This document shows, piece by piece, positions 41,509-49,721 of a stretch of DNA of 50,857 bases. The translations under genes and the position numbers were made by a program. Within the stretch, counting starts at the first letter, position 1. Every line of letters begins with the position of its first letter. Location of the stretch: the NCBI GenBank assembly GCA_031459765.1, contig JAVKHY010000015.1:1-50857 (forward strand). Reading direction: 5' to 3'. This DNA is from Armatimonadota bacterium. GTDB lineage: Bacteria > Sysuimicrobiota > Sysuimicrobiia > Sysuimicrobiales > Kaftiobacteriaceae. The notes under the pieces are model-generated. The model saw only the letters and a list, made by a program, of their open reading frames with translations, was not told the origin of the DNA and did not search any database.

Positions 41509-41542
41509 GCAGTCCTGCGGCATCCAGGACACCGCTGCCATG

Positions 41543-41566
41543 ACAGCGGGACGTCCGCTGTTTACA
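41543..41566 (+). terminator. Weak hairpin terminator after the exported protein gene
   Basis: ACAGCGG (41543-41549) pairs with CCGCTGT (41555-41561) around a 5-nt loop, followed by TTTACA. Another hairpin (GTCCTG 41512-41517 with CAGGAC 41525-41530) lies just upstream. The T-run is short, so termination may be partial. Confidence 0.45.
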
Positions 41567-41624
41567 GTCAAAGCGATGAAAAAACTGCTCCTTATGCTTC
41601 TTCTGCTCCTTGCTCCTGAGACGT

Positions 41625-41792
41625 CTGCCCAAGAGCCCAGATCAGGGAGAACTGGTGCGGACTATCCAGGCCGTGGCCGCCGGCGAGGCTCTCTTCGGAC
41701 CGGCCATTGCCCGACGGCTGACTACCTTCTCCTCCGCGCCCCGGCCGCAGGCGGCGATCCCATTCCCTGAACTCACCGAACGCGAGCACGAG
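41625..41792 (+). pseudogene. Fragment of a NarL/FixJ-type (LuxR) response regulator
   Basis: One frame encodes GELVRTIQAVAAGEALFGPA followed by IARRL, then FPELTEREHE, which is the linker between receiver and LuxR helix-turn-helix domains of NarL-type response regulators (normally ...DELVRAI..VAAGEALFGP...LTEREREVL...). Neither the receiver domain nor the helix-turn-helix remains, and the fragment runs into unrelated sequence just before the tRNA gene. A leucine-rich start-like run at about 41577 in another frame is probably accidental. Insertion or recombination near the tRNA may have left this piece. Confidence 0.6.
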
Positions 41793-41824
41793 GACGACCA
41801 GCGGAACCCGCCCTGGTTGCGGAT

Positions 41825-41899
41825 TGGAGCGGGCGATGGGATTTGAACCCACGGCCCTCGGCTTGGGAAGCCGATGCTCTACCCCTGAGCTACGCCCGC
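41825..41899 (-). tRNA. tRNA-Gly (anticodon CCC)
   Basis: A complete cloverleaf on the minus strand. The acceptor stem GCGGGCG pairs with CGCCCGC; the D-arm (GCTCAGGGGTAGAGC), the anticodon stem TCGGC/GCCGA with loop TTCCCAA (anticodon CCC), and the T-arm with GGTTCAAATCC are all present. Discriminator T and an encoded CCA end the gene. A TATAAT element lies just upstream. It follows the CoaB-like gene by 61 nt. Confidence 0.95.
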
Positions 41900-41912
41900 T
41901 CGGCTAACCCAG

Positions 41913-41938
41913 ATTATACACCACTTCCGCCCTGTCCA
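41913..41938 (-). promoter_or_regulatory. Promoter of tRNA-Gly
   Basis: A perfect TATAAT (41918-41913 on the minus strand) lies 13 nt before the tRNA 5' end, which gives a very short leader. The best -35-like match is TGGACA (41938-41933) at a tight 14-bp spacing, so the -35 is uncertain. Confidence 0.6.
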
Positions 41939-41960
41939 TACCCCGCCCGCCGTGACCGGG

Positions 41961-42623
41961 CTATCCGAGGTGCGCCTCGAGGTGCTCGACGACGGCCCGG
42001 GCGATGGCGTCCTTGCCCACCACGGTCTGCGCCAGGCGGCCGTCGGGGGTGATGAAGTAGCCGGTGTGGTGGCCTTCCTCAATCTCCCGGAGGTCGTTGG
42101 CCACGACCAGGTCGCAGCGGTTCTTCTTCAGGAACTGGTAGGCAATCTCGCGGAGCTCTTCGGGGGTCTTGCCCACCTCCAGCTTGAAGCCGACCAGGTA
42201 GGTGTCGGGGTCCAGCTCCTTCACCAGGCCGATCACCTTCGGTGTCGGCACCAGCCGCACGATCCATTCCTCGACGCCGCTCCCCGTCTTCTCCGACCGG
42301 ACCACATCCGGCTGGAAGTCGAGGACCGCCATGGGGTGCACGACGGCGTCGTAGCCTTTGGGGATCTCGTCGCGGAACACGCTGACCAGATCGTCAATCG
42401 TCTCCACGGCGATCATCGTCAGGTGATCGGCGTGACCGCGCACCACGGGGAGCTGGCTGGGACGGCCGTAGACGAAGGTGACGTGCGCGCCGCGCGGGAT
42501 GGCTTCCTCGGCGATCAGCGCCCCCAGGCGGCCCGTGGCCTTGTTGGTGATGTAGCGGACGGCGTCCAGGGGGGCGCGCGTCGGACCGGAGGTGATGAGC
42601 AGTTTCTTGCTGCGCAGCGCCAT
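41961..42623 (-). CDS. coaB: Stand-alone phosphopantothenate-cysteine ligase-like protein (CoaB domain)
   Basis: A 220-residue protein matching the CoaB half of bifunctional CoaBC, which joins 4'-phosphopantothenate and cysteine in coenzyme A synthesis. Landmarks are LLITSGPTRAPLDAVRYITN and KATGRLGALIAEEA at the N-terminus, VHPMAVLDFQPD in the middle, and LVGFKLEVGKTPEEL and DLVVANDLREI later. The CoaC decarboxylase half is absent and not found in the window. Single-domain CoaB proteins are known from some bacteria (for example streptococci), so it may still function with a separate CoaC. It lies 22 nt after glyA. Confidence 0.82.
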   Translation of the reverse strand: MALRSKKLLITSGPTRAPLDAVRYITNKATGRLGALIAEEAIPRGAHVTFVYGRPSQLPVVRGHADHLTMIAVETIDDLVSVFRDEIPKGYDAVVHPMAVLDFQPDVVRSEKTGSGVEEWIVRLVPTPKVIGLVKELDPDTYLVGFKLEVGKTPEELREIAYQFLKKNRCDLVVANDLREIEEGHHTGYFITPDGRLAQTVVGKDAIARAVVEHLEAHLG

Positions 42624-42645
42624 CGCCCCTCGCGGCCTCCCTCCG

Positions 42646-43974
42646 TCAGGCCGTCCCGGGAACGGGGAACCGCAGGCAGAACGCCCGCACCTGGTCCCGC
42701 ATCTGGGACAACCGCGCGCTGTCCTGGATCGCCTTCCGGAAGCGCCGCAACTCCGCGGCGCGCTCCTCGCGGCCCTCGGGGAGGCGGAACTCCCTGATCT
42801 CGGCGGCCACCTCCGCGATCCACGCTGCGATCTGGTCCATCTCCGCTTCGCGCATCCCCCGCGTCGTAGCGGCGGGTGTCCCCAGGCGGATGCCCGAGGG
42901 ATAGAAGGCGGAGGAGGGCTCGCCGGGGATGGTGTTCTTGTTGACGGTGATTCCGACCCGGTCCAGGGCTTCCTGCAGGAAGACCCCGCGGCCCGGCCCG
43001 TCCGGGGTCAGGTCCAGCAACACCATGTGGTTGTCGGTCCCGCCGGTGACCAGCCGCAGGCCGCGGCGCATCAACCCGGCGGCCAGCGCCTTCGCGTTCG
43101 CCACCACCTGGCGGCCGTAGGCGGCAAAAGACGGCTGCGCCGCCTCGCCCAGGGCCACGGCGATCGCCGCCGTGGTGTGGTCGTGGGGACCGCCCTGGAG
43201 CCCCGGGAAGACGGCGCGGTCGATCCGCTCGGCGAGTTCGGGATCCTTGTCCAGCCCCTTCCGGGTGACCATGATCATCGCCCCGCGCGGCCCGCGCAGC
43301 GTCTTGTGCGTGGTGGTGGTGATGATGTGCGCGTAGGGGGCCGGGCTCTTGTGCACGCCAGCCACGACCAGTCCCGCCACGTGGGCGATGTCGGCGGCGA
43401 AGAAGGCGCCCACCTCGTCCGCCACCTCGGCGAACCGCTCGAAGGGAAACTCCCGGACGTAGGCCGTGGCCCCGCACCAGATCAGCCGCGGTCGGTGCTC
43501 CCGCGCCAGACGCCAGACCTCGTCGAAGTCGATGTAACCTTCGGCCGTGACGTGGTAGGGGACGCTGCGGTAGTAGGTGCCGGTGACGCTCACCTTCCAG
43601 CCGTGGGTGAGGTGACCGCCGTCGGGCAGGTTCTGCCCCATGATGGTGTCGCCGGGCCGGCAGGTGGCCACATACACGGCCAGGTTGGCCGGGCTGCCTG
43701 AGTAGGGCTGGACGTTGGCGTGGGGCACGCCGAAGAGGGCTCTGGCCCGCTCCTGGGCCAGGCGCTCGATATCGTCCACGTTCTCGTTGCCGCCGTAGTA
43801 GCGCCGGCCCGGATAGCCTTCGGAGTACTTGTTGGTGAAGACGGACCCCATCGCTTCCAGCACGGCCTCGGAGACGTAGTTCTCGGAGGGGATGAGTTCG
43901 ACGCCTTCCCGCTGGCGGCGACGCTCCGCCTCCAGGATGCGGAAGACAACCGGATCGCGCTCGGACAGGGCCAT
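42646..43974 (-). CDS. glyA: Serine hydroxymethyltransferase
   Basis: A 442-residue PLP enzyme interconverting serine and glycine with tetrahydrofolate. It shows ELIPSENYVSEAVLEAMGS, NKYSEGYPGRRYYGGNENVDDIE, the active-site HVAGLVVAGVHKSPAPYA and the PLP-lysine TTTTHKTLRGPRGAMI motif, all at standard spacing. The start MALSERDPVVF at 43974 is the normal beginning; its ribosome binding site is weak. It is the fifth gene of the leftward cluster that starts with the nitroreductase gene. Confidence 0.95.
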   Translation of the reverse strand: MALSERDPVVFRILEAERRRQREGVELIPSENYVSEAVLEAMGSVFTNKYSEGYPGRRYYGGNENVDDIERLAQERARALFGVPHANVQPYSGSPANLAVYVATCRPGDTIMGQNLPDGGHLTHGWKVSVTGTYYRSVPYHVTAEGYIDFDEVWRLAREHRPRLIWCGATAYVREFPFERFAEVADEVGAFFAADIAHVAGLVVAGVHKSPAPYAHIITTTTHKTLRGPRGAMIMVTRKGLDKDPELAERIDRAVFPGLQGGPHDHTTAAIAVALGEAAQPSFAAYGRQVVANAKALAAGLMRRGLRLVTGGTDNHMVLLDLTPDGPGRGVFLQEALDRVGITVNKNTIPGEPSSAFYPSGIRLGTPAATTRGMREAEMDQIAAWIAEVAAEIREFRLPEGREERAAELRRFRKAIQDSARLSQMRDQVRAFCLRFPVPGTA

Positions 43975-44041
43975 GAGGATCACCGGGAAGACCCCTTCTG
44001 CGCCACGGAAGAGGCAACCTGCGGGCGGGCCGGCGGAAGGG

Positions 44042-44509
44042 TCAGCGCGGCACGGGATCCCGCACGACCACCGGATCGCCGACCCGGATGGCGCCGGCGC
44101 CCTCCACCGCGACCACGCGGGCCAGCTGGCCGCGCCGGCCGCGGAGCGTCTCCTGGAAGGCGACGGGGTCGGAGACGCCGTTGAGCGCGCCGATGTGTGT
44201 GCAGGGTTCGCACGGGCCGCTGAGCTCGAGCGTCGCCTCGCCCACCTGCAGCCGGGTGCCCGCCGGGAGGCGTTCCAGGACGGCCAGATCGACCGTGATC
44301 TGATCGCGGAGGTCGCCGGGACGCAGTCCAAGCCCCTCCAGCGTCCCGCGGTCGGCGAGCAACACCTGGCGGCGGGACCCCGGCTTCGTCTTCCCGTGGA
44401 TGTCGCCCTCCAGCCCGTGGTCCACCAGGGCGCGGACCTCCACCACGGCGCGGGGGCGTTCCCCGTGGCGGGCGACGAGCTGCAGGTTAACGACGGTCCC
44501 GCGCATCAT
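44042..44509 (-). CDS. MOSC-domain protein
   Basis: A 155-residue single MOSC module. Characteristic segments are GLEGDIHGKTKPGSRRQVLLAD, GDLRDQITVDLAVLERLPAGTRLQVGEATLELSGPCEPC (in parts) and the conserved Cys of that last stretch, expected to bind molybdenum cofactor or sulfur. The N-terminal beta-barrel domain of larger MOSC proteins is absent. ATG 44509 lies inside the holin gene, overlapping it by 23 nt. No molybdenum cofactor genes are near; sulfur-carrier or Moco-binding activity is inferred. Confidence 0.88.
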   Translation of the reverse strand: MMRGTVVNLQLVARHGERPRAVVEVRALVDHGLEGDIHGKTKPGSRRQVLLADRGTLEGLGLRPGDLRDQITVDLAVLERLPAGTRLQVGEATLELSGPCEPCTHIGALNGVSDPVAFQETLRGRRGQLARVVAVEGAGAIRVGDPVVVRDPVPR

Positions 44510-45047
44510 GAGAGAACTCAGGTTCAGGACGTTCGAGGTCGGGCCCGTCCACCTCCTCCAGATGCTCCAGCGGCTCCCAGGGCGCGAGCGCCCCGTCGCC
44601 CTCGGCCGGACGGGGCTCCGGCGTCCTCCGCTCGGCGGACCCGCTGCCCACGGGGATCAGCCCCCCGTAGTGCATCGCCACCACCTTGGTCACATCGCGG
44701 CCGAAGAACCACCACAGCACGGGGGCGATCACCATCCACCCGGCGGGGCCGGCTTCGCCGAAGGTCTTGACCAGATCGAGCATGCGTGCGGGCGCGAAGA
44801 TCATCGCGCCGACGATGAGGAGGGAGATCGCCGGCCTGATCAGCGCGATCACGCTGTTCGCCCACATGTACACCCGCGCGGGATCGGGACTGGTGGCGCG
44901 GACGAAATCCACCCAGACCTGCGCCTTCGTCTTCTCCAGATCGGCCACCGCCCTGCGGAACTCCACCTCCTCCGCCGGCTCGCGCAGCAGGCCGATCCCC
45001 TTCAACAGATCCACCAGCGCCTGGATCAGTGCTCCGGAAAGCTGCAT
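44487..45047 (-). CDS. Holin-like protein (GTA 3TM holin type)
   Basis: A 186-residue protein with two or three membrane helices in the middle and a charged C-terminal tail rich in Glu, Pro and Arg. An amphipathic N-terminus (MQLSGALIQALVDLLKGIGL) is followed by IRPAISLLIVGAMIF and WMVIAPVLWWFFGRDVTKVV; the RPxx and WxFGxR elements recall the three-helix holins of gene-transfer agents. The ATG overlaps the glucosaminidase stop by one base (TGATG), so murein hydrolase and holin are translated together. Lysis or controlled release is inferred. Confidence 0.7.
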   Translation of the reverse strand: MQLSGALIQALVDLLKGIGLLREPAEEVEFRRAVADLEKTKAQVWVDFVRATSPDPARVYMWANSVIALIRPAISLLIVGAMIFAPARMLDLVKTFGEAGPAGWMVIAPVLWWFFGRDVTKVVAMHYGGLIPVGSGSAERRTPEPRPAEGDGALAPWEPLEHLEEVDGPDLERPEPEFSHDARDRR

Positions 45048-45814
45048 CACCCACCCTCCTCCCCACCGACCCCGATGTAGACGGCTTTGCGCTGCGGGTC
45101 GTAGGCCACCCGCCAGCCCAGCGCCGCGGCCAGCGCGCGCACCCGGAGATAGACGCGGCCCCCGCGCACCAGCAGCGCGTCGGAGGGCAGGTATCGGCCG
45201 AGCAGCCACAGGCTGAGGCTCCGGGCCGGCAACAGGTCCGCGGCGACCTGCTCCATCACGGCGATCAGGCGCCGCGCGTAATCGGGCGCGGTGGCGTACC
45301 CGGCCCGGGCGATGTCCAGGGCAAAGCGCCGGGCGTCGCGGGACTGCCTGTAGGCGCGCAGCGCGGGATGATAGCGCGGGTTGACGCGGAAGAAGCGCAG
45401 GTAGTCGCCGACATTCTGGGCCACGGAGGGGTAGGCGCGGAAGAGCGAGCCCGGGGCGCACCCGGCGGCCAGGGCGGCCGCGCGCGACGGGTAGACGCGG
45501 TGGCGGCCCAGAACAAGCGCATCCCCCCGTCCGGCCATCCACTCCCTGGTCGTGCCGCTGTACACGGCGCCGGGCCACGACGCCGTGGCCTTGATGCCGT
45601 ACCAGGCCCGGCCGAGCCTGGCCAGGCCCGACCGTCCCCAGCGGCTCTCCAGCACCGCCTGGGCCACCATCACCGCGCCCGGCACTCCCATCGCTTCCGC
45701 CCGGGGGACGAAGGCGCGCACCTGCCTCAGAAAGGATCGGCCATGGCGCAGGGATAGCGCGTCGGCGCGGCGCCGGGGAAGTCCCCCATCCTGAGGACCC
45801 GGGACGCGCGTCAC
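45047..45814 (-). CDS. Mannosyl-glycoprotein endo-beta-N-acetylglucosaminidase-type murein hydrolase
   Basis: A 255-residue peptidoglycan hydrolase. Residues about 30-160 are a glucosaminidase (FlgJ/LytG-like) domain: VPGAVMVAQAVLESRWGRSGLA with the catalytic Glu, then AWYGIKATASWPG, VYPSRAAALAAG and AYPSVAQNVGDYLRFF. The C-terminal part (GGRVYLRVRALAAALGWRVAYDPQRKAVYIG) resembles a copper amine oxidase N-terminal-like stalk repeat that binds cell walls. There is no signal peptide, which agrees with holin-dependent export. GTG 45814 is the only early start in frame; its ribosome binding site is weak. It follows the nitroreductase by 26 nt. Confidence 0.85.
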   Translation of the reverse strand: MTRVPGPQDGGLPRRRADALSLRHGRSFLRQVRAFVPRAEAMGVPGAVMVAQAVLESRWGRSGLARLGRAWYGIKATASWPGAVYSGTTREWMAGRGDALVLGRHRVYPSRAAALAAGCAPGSLFRAYPSVAQNVGDYLRFFRVNPRYHPALRAYRQSRDARRFALDIARAGYATAPDYARRLIAVMEQVAADLLPARSLSLWLLGRYLPSDALLVRGGRVYLRVRALAAALGWRVAYDPQRKAVYIGVGGEEGG

Positions 45815-45840
45815 AGAGATGTGCGACCCGGAGCGCGACG

Positions 45841-46422
45841 CTAGGGCAGCCAGATCGTCTTTTCCGCGGCGGGAGTCCTCCGCTTCTGCGGGACGGCCGC
45901 AGGGTAGCCCAGGTACAGGACGCCGATGATCCGCCGGTCGTCCGGGAGTCCGAGCAGCGTGCGCAGCGGCGCGCCGTCCACGATCCCCCGGCCCGTCCGG
46001 AAGTACGTGCCGATCCCGTGCGCCCACGCCGCCAGCATCACGGCATAGGCGGCGGCGAAGGTCGCCCAGTAGTTCTCCTCCTGCAACTCGGGGTCGGGAT
46101 GCCCGGCCGAGGTGAAGACGACGATCGCCGGCGTGCGCACGGTGTCCTCGTAGATCTTGTGCAATGCGGCCTGGGCTTCCGGCGCGTCGGGATTGGGCAA
46201 CAGGCTGCGGCGGGCCTCCCGGCGGATCTCGGCGAAGCGGCGTTTGCTCTCCTCCCCCAGGACGAAGAACTGCCACGGCTCGGTGAGGCGGTGGTTCGGC
46301 GCCCAGACCGCGGCGTCCAGCAGCTCTTCGATGAGCCGGCGCGGAATGGGATCGGGTTTGAACTGCGCGATGCTGCGGCGGGTCTTGATGAGCTCCAGGA
46401 TGTCCATGGAAGGAGTATTCAT
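45841..46422 (-). CDS. Nitroreductase-family FMN oxidoreductase
   Basis: A 193-residue NfsB/FMN-reductase-like protein. FMN contacts are visible in KTRRSIAQFKPDPIPRRLIEELLDAAVWAPNH, the conserved EPWQFFVL, and GIGTYFRTG with the C-terminal IIGVLYLGYPA. Such enzymes reduce nitroaromatics, quinones or flavins with NAD(P)H. It is the first gene of the leftward cluster, with a GGCGGAGGACGG box before ATG 46422 and a 53-nt divergent spacer to the exporter operon. Confidence 0.9.
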   Translation of the reverse strand: MNTPSMDILELIKTRRSIAQFKPDPIPRRLIEELLDAAVWAPNHRLTEPWQFFVLGEESKRRFAEIRREARRSLLPNPDAPEAQAALHKIYEDTVRTPAIVVFTSAGHPDPELQEENYWATFAAAYAVMLAAWAHGIGTYFRTGRGIVDGAPLRTLLGLPDDRRIIGVLYLGYPAAVPQKRRTPAAEKTIWLP

Positions 46423-46475
46423 CCGTCCTCCGCCCTATACTCCTTCTTCTGCCCGGTGATACAACAGGTATCGTG

Positions 46476-47687
46476 ATGACCTTGTGGCGCCTGGCCTGGC
46501 GCAATGTATGGCGCCACCGCCGGCGGACCGTGCTGTTGATCCTGGTGGTCGCCTACGCGGCGTTTGCCACCATCCTCTACTGGGGGATCAATGACGGATA
46601 TGCGGCGTCCGTGCTCAACGCCCAGGCCCGTTTTGTCGGCGCGCCGGTCCTGATCATGACGCCGGACTACCGCGACGACCCCGATCCGGAGCACGCCCTG
46701 CCCGACCTCGCCCTGACCGCCGCCCTCCGGGAGGTCCCCCGGGTCCGCGGCATCGCGCCGCGGCTCGAATTCCCCGCGCTCATCCGCTCGGCGTACACGG
46801 CCGAGTCCGCGGTAGCCCGGGGGATTGAGCCACAGCGGGAACGCGAGGTCAGCGCCGTCCCTGCGCACATCGTCGCGGGACGCATGCTGCAAAGACCCGG
46901 AGAGCTGGTGCTGGGCAGAGCCCTCGCCGAACGCCTCGACGTCCGTCTGGGAGAGCGGGCGGTCGTGGACACGGCCGGGCCGGCGGGGCCGCGGGCCGCG
47001 GGCCTCGTCCTCGTCGGCCTGGTGGAGACCGGCGTGTCCCAGGTGGACGAGAGACTCGTCCTGGTCGACCTCGCCGACGCCCGACGTCTCACCGGCGTAG
47101 ACACGGCCACGGCGCTCGCCCTGGACGTCCCGCGCGGCGAGGAGGAGGCGGCGGCGGCGGAGTTGCGGCGATTCCTTCCGCCCGTGGTGGCGGCCTACGG
47201 GCCTGCCGAGATGCTCGGAGCGATCCGGCAGGACCTGGAATCGAACCGCGTGGCGGCGATCCCCATCGCCTTTCTCTTCGCCCTGGTGGCGGCCGCGGCC
47301 GTCACGAGCACGACGACGGTGAGCGTCATCGAGCGAACCCGCGAGTTCGGGATGATCGCGGCGGTGGGCCTGGCCCCGGTCCGTCTGGCGCGGGTCGTCG
47401 TGCTGGAGTCGGTCATCACCACCGTGCTGGGGTGGATCGTCGGTCTCGCCGCCGGGTACGGCGCGGTCGGCCTGCTGGCCCGAATCAACCTGCTCGGCGC
47501 CGCCTTTGGCGGATTCGTCGGGGCCTGGTCCAGCGTTCCCCTGACCAGAGAGATCTACACGGCGGTGCGCCCGGCGTACGCGCTCTACGCCTCGATGACC
47601 GTGTTCGTCGGCGCAGTGCTGGCGGCCCTGATCCCCGCCCGCCGCGTCCGCCGGTTGCGGCCGGCGCAGGCGATGCGTATCGAGTGA
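46476..47687 (+). CDS. FtsX-like ABC transporter permease (LolC/E or MacB type), first copy
   Basis: A 403-residue membrane protein with a FtsX/MacB organisation: one N-terminal helix (RRTVLLILVVAYAAFATILYW), a long extracytoplasmic domain, and three C-terminal helices (IAFLFALVAAAAVTSTTTVSVIERTREFGM; VVLESVITTVLGWIVGLAAG; ALYASMTVFVGAVLAALIPARRVRRL, abbreviated). ERTREFGMIAAVG is the conserved cytoplasmic loop contacting the ATPase. ATG 46476 is preferred over GTG 46473 because AGGT lies 6 nt upstream. It heads a five-gene operon with a LolA-like protein, a second permease and an ATPase, suggesting lipoprotein or other envelope export. Confidence 0.9.
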   Translation: MTLWRLAWRNVWRHRRRTVLLILVVAYAAFATILYWGINDGYAASVLNAQARFVGAPVLIMTPDYRDDPDPEHALPDLALTAALREVPRVRGIAPRLEFPALIRSAYTAESAVARGIEPQREREVSAVPAHIVAGRMLQRPGELVLGRALAERLDVRLGERAVVDTAGPAGPRAAGLVLVGLVETGVSQVDERLVLVDLADARRLTGVDTATALALDVPRGEEEAAAAELRRFLPPVVAAYGPAEMLGAIRQDLESNRVAAIPIAFLFALVAAAAVTSTTTVSVIERTREFGMIAAVGLAPVRLARVVVLESVITTVLGWIVGLAAGYGAVGLLARINLLGAAFGGFVGAWSSVPLTREIYTAVRPAYALYASMTVFVGAVLAALIPARRVRRLRPAQAMRIE

Positions 47688-47699
47688 GAGGGAAAGAGC

Positions 47700-48446
47700 A
47701 TGGTCCGGACCGTGTGGACTCTCGGCATCCTGGCGGCCCTGCTCGCCTCATCGGCGGGCGCCGGCGCACCGGCGCCCGATCCGCAGGCCGTGCTGCGGGC
47801 GATCGAGGACAACCACCGCGGGGGCAGCGGCCGGTTCACCATCGCGCTAACCGTGGTCCGGCCGGGGCGGCAGACCGAGTACGTGCTGGACATCTGGAGC
47901 GACGGCGAAGACCGCGCGCTGGCCGTGGTCCGCGCGCCCGCCCGCGACGCCGGGCAGGCCTTCCTGCGGGTCGGTGACAACCTATGGCTCTACAACCCCC
48001 GCCTCAAGCGGGCGCTGCGCCTGCCGCCCAGCGGCCGCAGCGAGAGCTTCCTCGGTTCGGACATCTCCTACAGCGACCTGGCCGGGCGCGACGCGGAGCA
48101 GGACTACACGCCGCGTATCGCCGGCACCGCGGAAGGGGTGATCACCCTCGAGCTGCGGCCGAAACCCGGGGCGCCGACGCCGTACGGGAAGCTCCTGGTG
48201 CGGGCGCAGGCCGCCACCTATGCCCCGCTGGAGTGGACCTTCTACGACCAGCGCGACCGCGCGGTCAAACGCGTCACCTTCTCCGACCATACCCGGGTCG
48301 GAGCCCGGCTGTTCCCGACCCGCACCGTGGTCGAGGATCTGCTGCGCGAAGGGTACCGCACGACGGCGTCCCTCCGGGACCTCCGGTTCGGAGCCGTCCC
48401 CGAGACCTGCTTCACGTTACAGGCCCTGGAACAGGGGTGCGAGTAG
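47700..48446 (+). CDS. LolA-like outer membrane lipoprotein-sorting family protein
   Basis: A 248-residue exported protein with a signal peptide (MVRTVWTLGILAALLASSAGAGA). The fold matches the LolA-like family of carrier proteins: AVLRAIEDNHRGGSGRFTIALTVV, then LFQRVGDNLWLYNPRLKRALRLPPSGRSESFLGSDISYSDLAG (in parts; the FLGSDISYSDL motif is typical of this group) and TYAPLEWTFYDQ. It lies between the two permease genes with tight spacing (12 and 0 nt). LolA-like proteins usually carry lipoproteins or lipids away from a LolCDE-type exporter; that role is inferred. Confidence 0.88.
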   Translation: MVRTVWTLGILAALLASSAGAGAPAPDPQAVLRAIEDNHRGGSGRFTIALTVVRPGRQTEYVLDIWSDGEDRALAVVRAPARDAGQAFLRVGDNLWLYNPRLKRALRLPPSGRSESFLGSDISYSDLAGRDAEQDYTPRIAGTAEGVITLELRPKPGAPTPYGKLLVRAQAATYAPLEWTFYDQRDRAVKRVTFSDHTRVGARLFPTRTVVEDLLREGYRTTASLRDLRFGAVPETCFTLQALEQGCE

Positions 48447-49676
48447 TTGTTCGCCTTCGCCTGGCGCAGCATCTGGCGCAACCGCAGCCGCAGCCTCGGG
48501 GCAGCGTTCGCCGTCGCCTTTACGGTGTGGATGAGCATGACCTACTTCGGCCTGTCCAACGCCGCCCGCGATGGGATGTACGTCAACCTCACCGACACCG
48601 TGGGTCACATCCAGATCCACATCCGCGGCTACCGTGCCGTCCGCGACTTCCGCGAGGCGGTCCTCCCCCGAGCCGCCGCCCTTCGCGACCGCCTCACCCG
48701 CGCCCTTGGGGACGGCCTGATCGTCGAGGCGCTGGAAGTGCCGGCCCTGCTCTCCGGCGAAGACCGCGCCCGCGGTGTCCTGCTGGTGGGGCTGAGGCAA
48801 CCGCCGGCGCTGCGGCGGCGGTTTGCGGACAAGTTCGTCCGGGAAGGACGGCTTCCCGACCCGGAGGACCTCGAGGGCATCGCGCTGGGCCGGGCTCTGG
48901 CCCGCACCCTCCAGGTGCAGATCGGCGACGCGGTCTACGCCTATGCGCCGGGCACGGAGGGCACCGGGGCGTCGGCCTACGTCGTCGTCGGAATCCTCCG
49001 CTTTCCCGACCCGGCGCAGGATGCCCGCGGGGCGGTGCTCTCCCTGCCCGCCGCCCAGGAGCTGGCCGCGTCGGACGCCGTCTCCCGGTTCGAGGTCCAC
49101 GTTCCGGAGTTCCGCCGCACCACGGACGACGCGGCACTGGTTCCGCTGGCCGCCAGGCTGCAGGCGGCGCTGGGCAACGAGGTCGTGGTGGAGACCTGGC
49201 GGGAGACCTATCCCGCCATCAGCAGCCTGGAACGGGCCCTGCGGCCCATCCTCACGGTCTTCCTCGGCCTGTTCTTCATCCTGGCCGGGCTGCTGGTCCT
49301 CAATACCGTCTACCTCAGCGTGGTGGAGCGCACGCGCGAGTTCGGCGTCATCATCGCCCTCGGGGCGAACCGCCGGCGGGTCCTGGGGATGGTCCTCCTG
49401 GAAAGCCTCCTCCTCTGCGGCAGCGGCGCGGCCGTGGGCCTGGCGGTGGGCTCGGCCACGGTGGCGCGCCTGGCCCGCGGGTACTCCTATCCCGGCGCGT
49501 GGCGGGAGGTGGTGGAGGCCTACGGTCTCCCCGAGGTGATGTACGGCAGCATTGCCCCCGTAGAGGTGGCAATCATCGTCGCCTTTGTGATCGGCATCGG
49601 CGTCCTGGCCGCGCTCCTGCCGGCCCGGACCGCCGGGCGGCTCGCGCCGGTGGAGGCGATGCGGTTCGTGGCCTAG
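48447..49676 (+). CDS. FtsX-like ABC transporter permease, second copy
   Basis: A 409-residue MacB/LolC-like permease with the same architecture as the first permease: a single helix near the N-terminus (RSLGAAFAVAFTVWMSMTYFG), a large external domain with ALGRALARTLQVQIGDAVY, and three C-terminal helices including VVERTREFGVIIALGANRRRVLGMVLLES (the ATPase-contact loop, in parts). The start is TTG 48447, directly after the stop of the LolA-like gene. Two different permeases with one ATPase suggest a heterodimer as in LolCDE. Confidence 0.9.
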   Translation: MFAFAWRSIWRNRSRSLGAAFAVAFTVWMSMTYFGLSNAARDGMYVNLTDTVGHIQIHIRGYRAVRDFREAVLPRAAALRDRLTRALGDGLIVEALEVPALLSGEDRARGVLLVGLRQPPALRRRFADKFVREGRLPDPEDLEGIALGRALARTLQVQIGDAVYAYAPGTEGTGASAYVVVGILRFPDPAQDARGAVLSLPAAQELAASDAVSRFEVHVPEFRRTTDDAALVPLAARLQAALGNEVVVETWRETYPAISSLERALRPILTVFLGLFFILAGLLVLNTVYLSVVERTREFGVIIALGANRRRVLGMVLLESLLLCGSGAAVGLAVGSATVARLARGYSYPGAWREVVEAYGLPEVMYGSIAPVEVAIIVAFVIGIGVLAALLPARTAGRLAPVEAMRFVA

Positions 49677-49721
49677 CCGCGCGCTGCGGTCGGCGCGTGA
49701 ATGCATCGGAGGATGAACACG

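Noticed and set aside
41577-41770. Possible secreted peptide beginning MKKLLLMLLLLLAPETSA
   Set aside because: The leucine-rich start resembles a signal peptide, but the frame then runs out of phase through the response-regulator fragment into Arg-rich sequence and has no convincing mature part.
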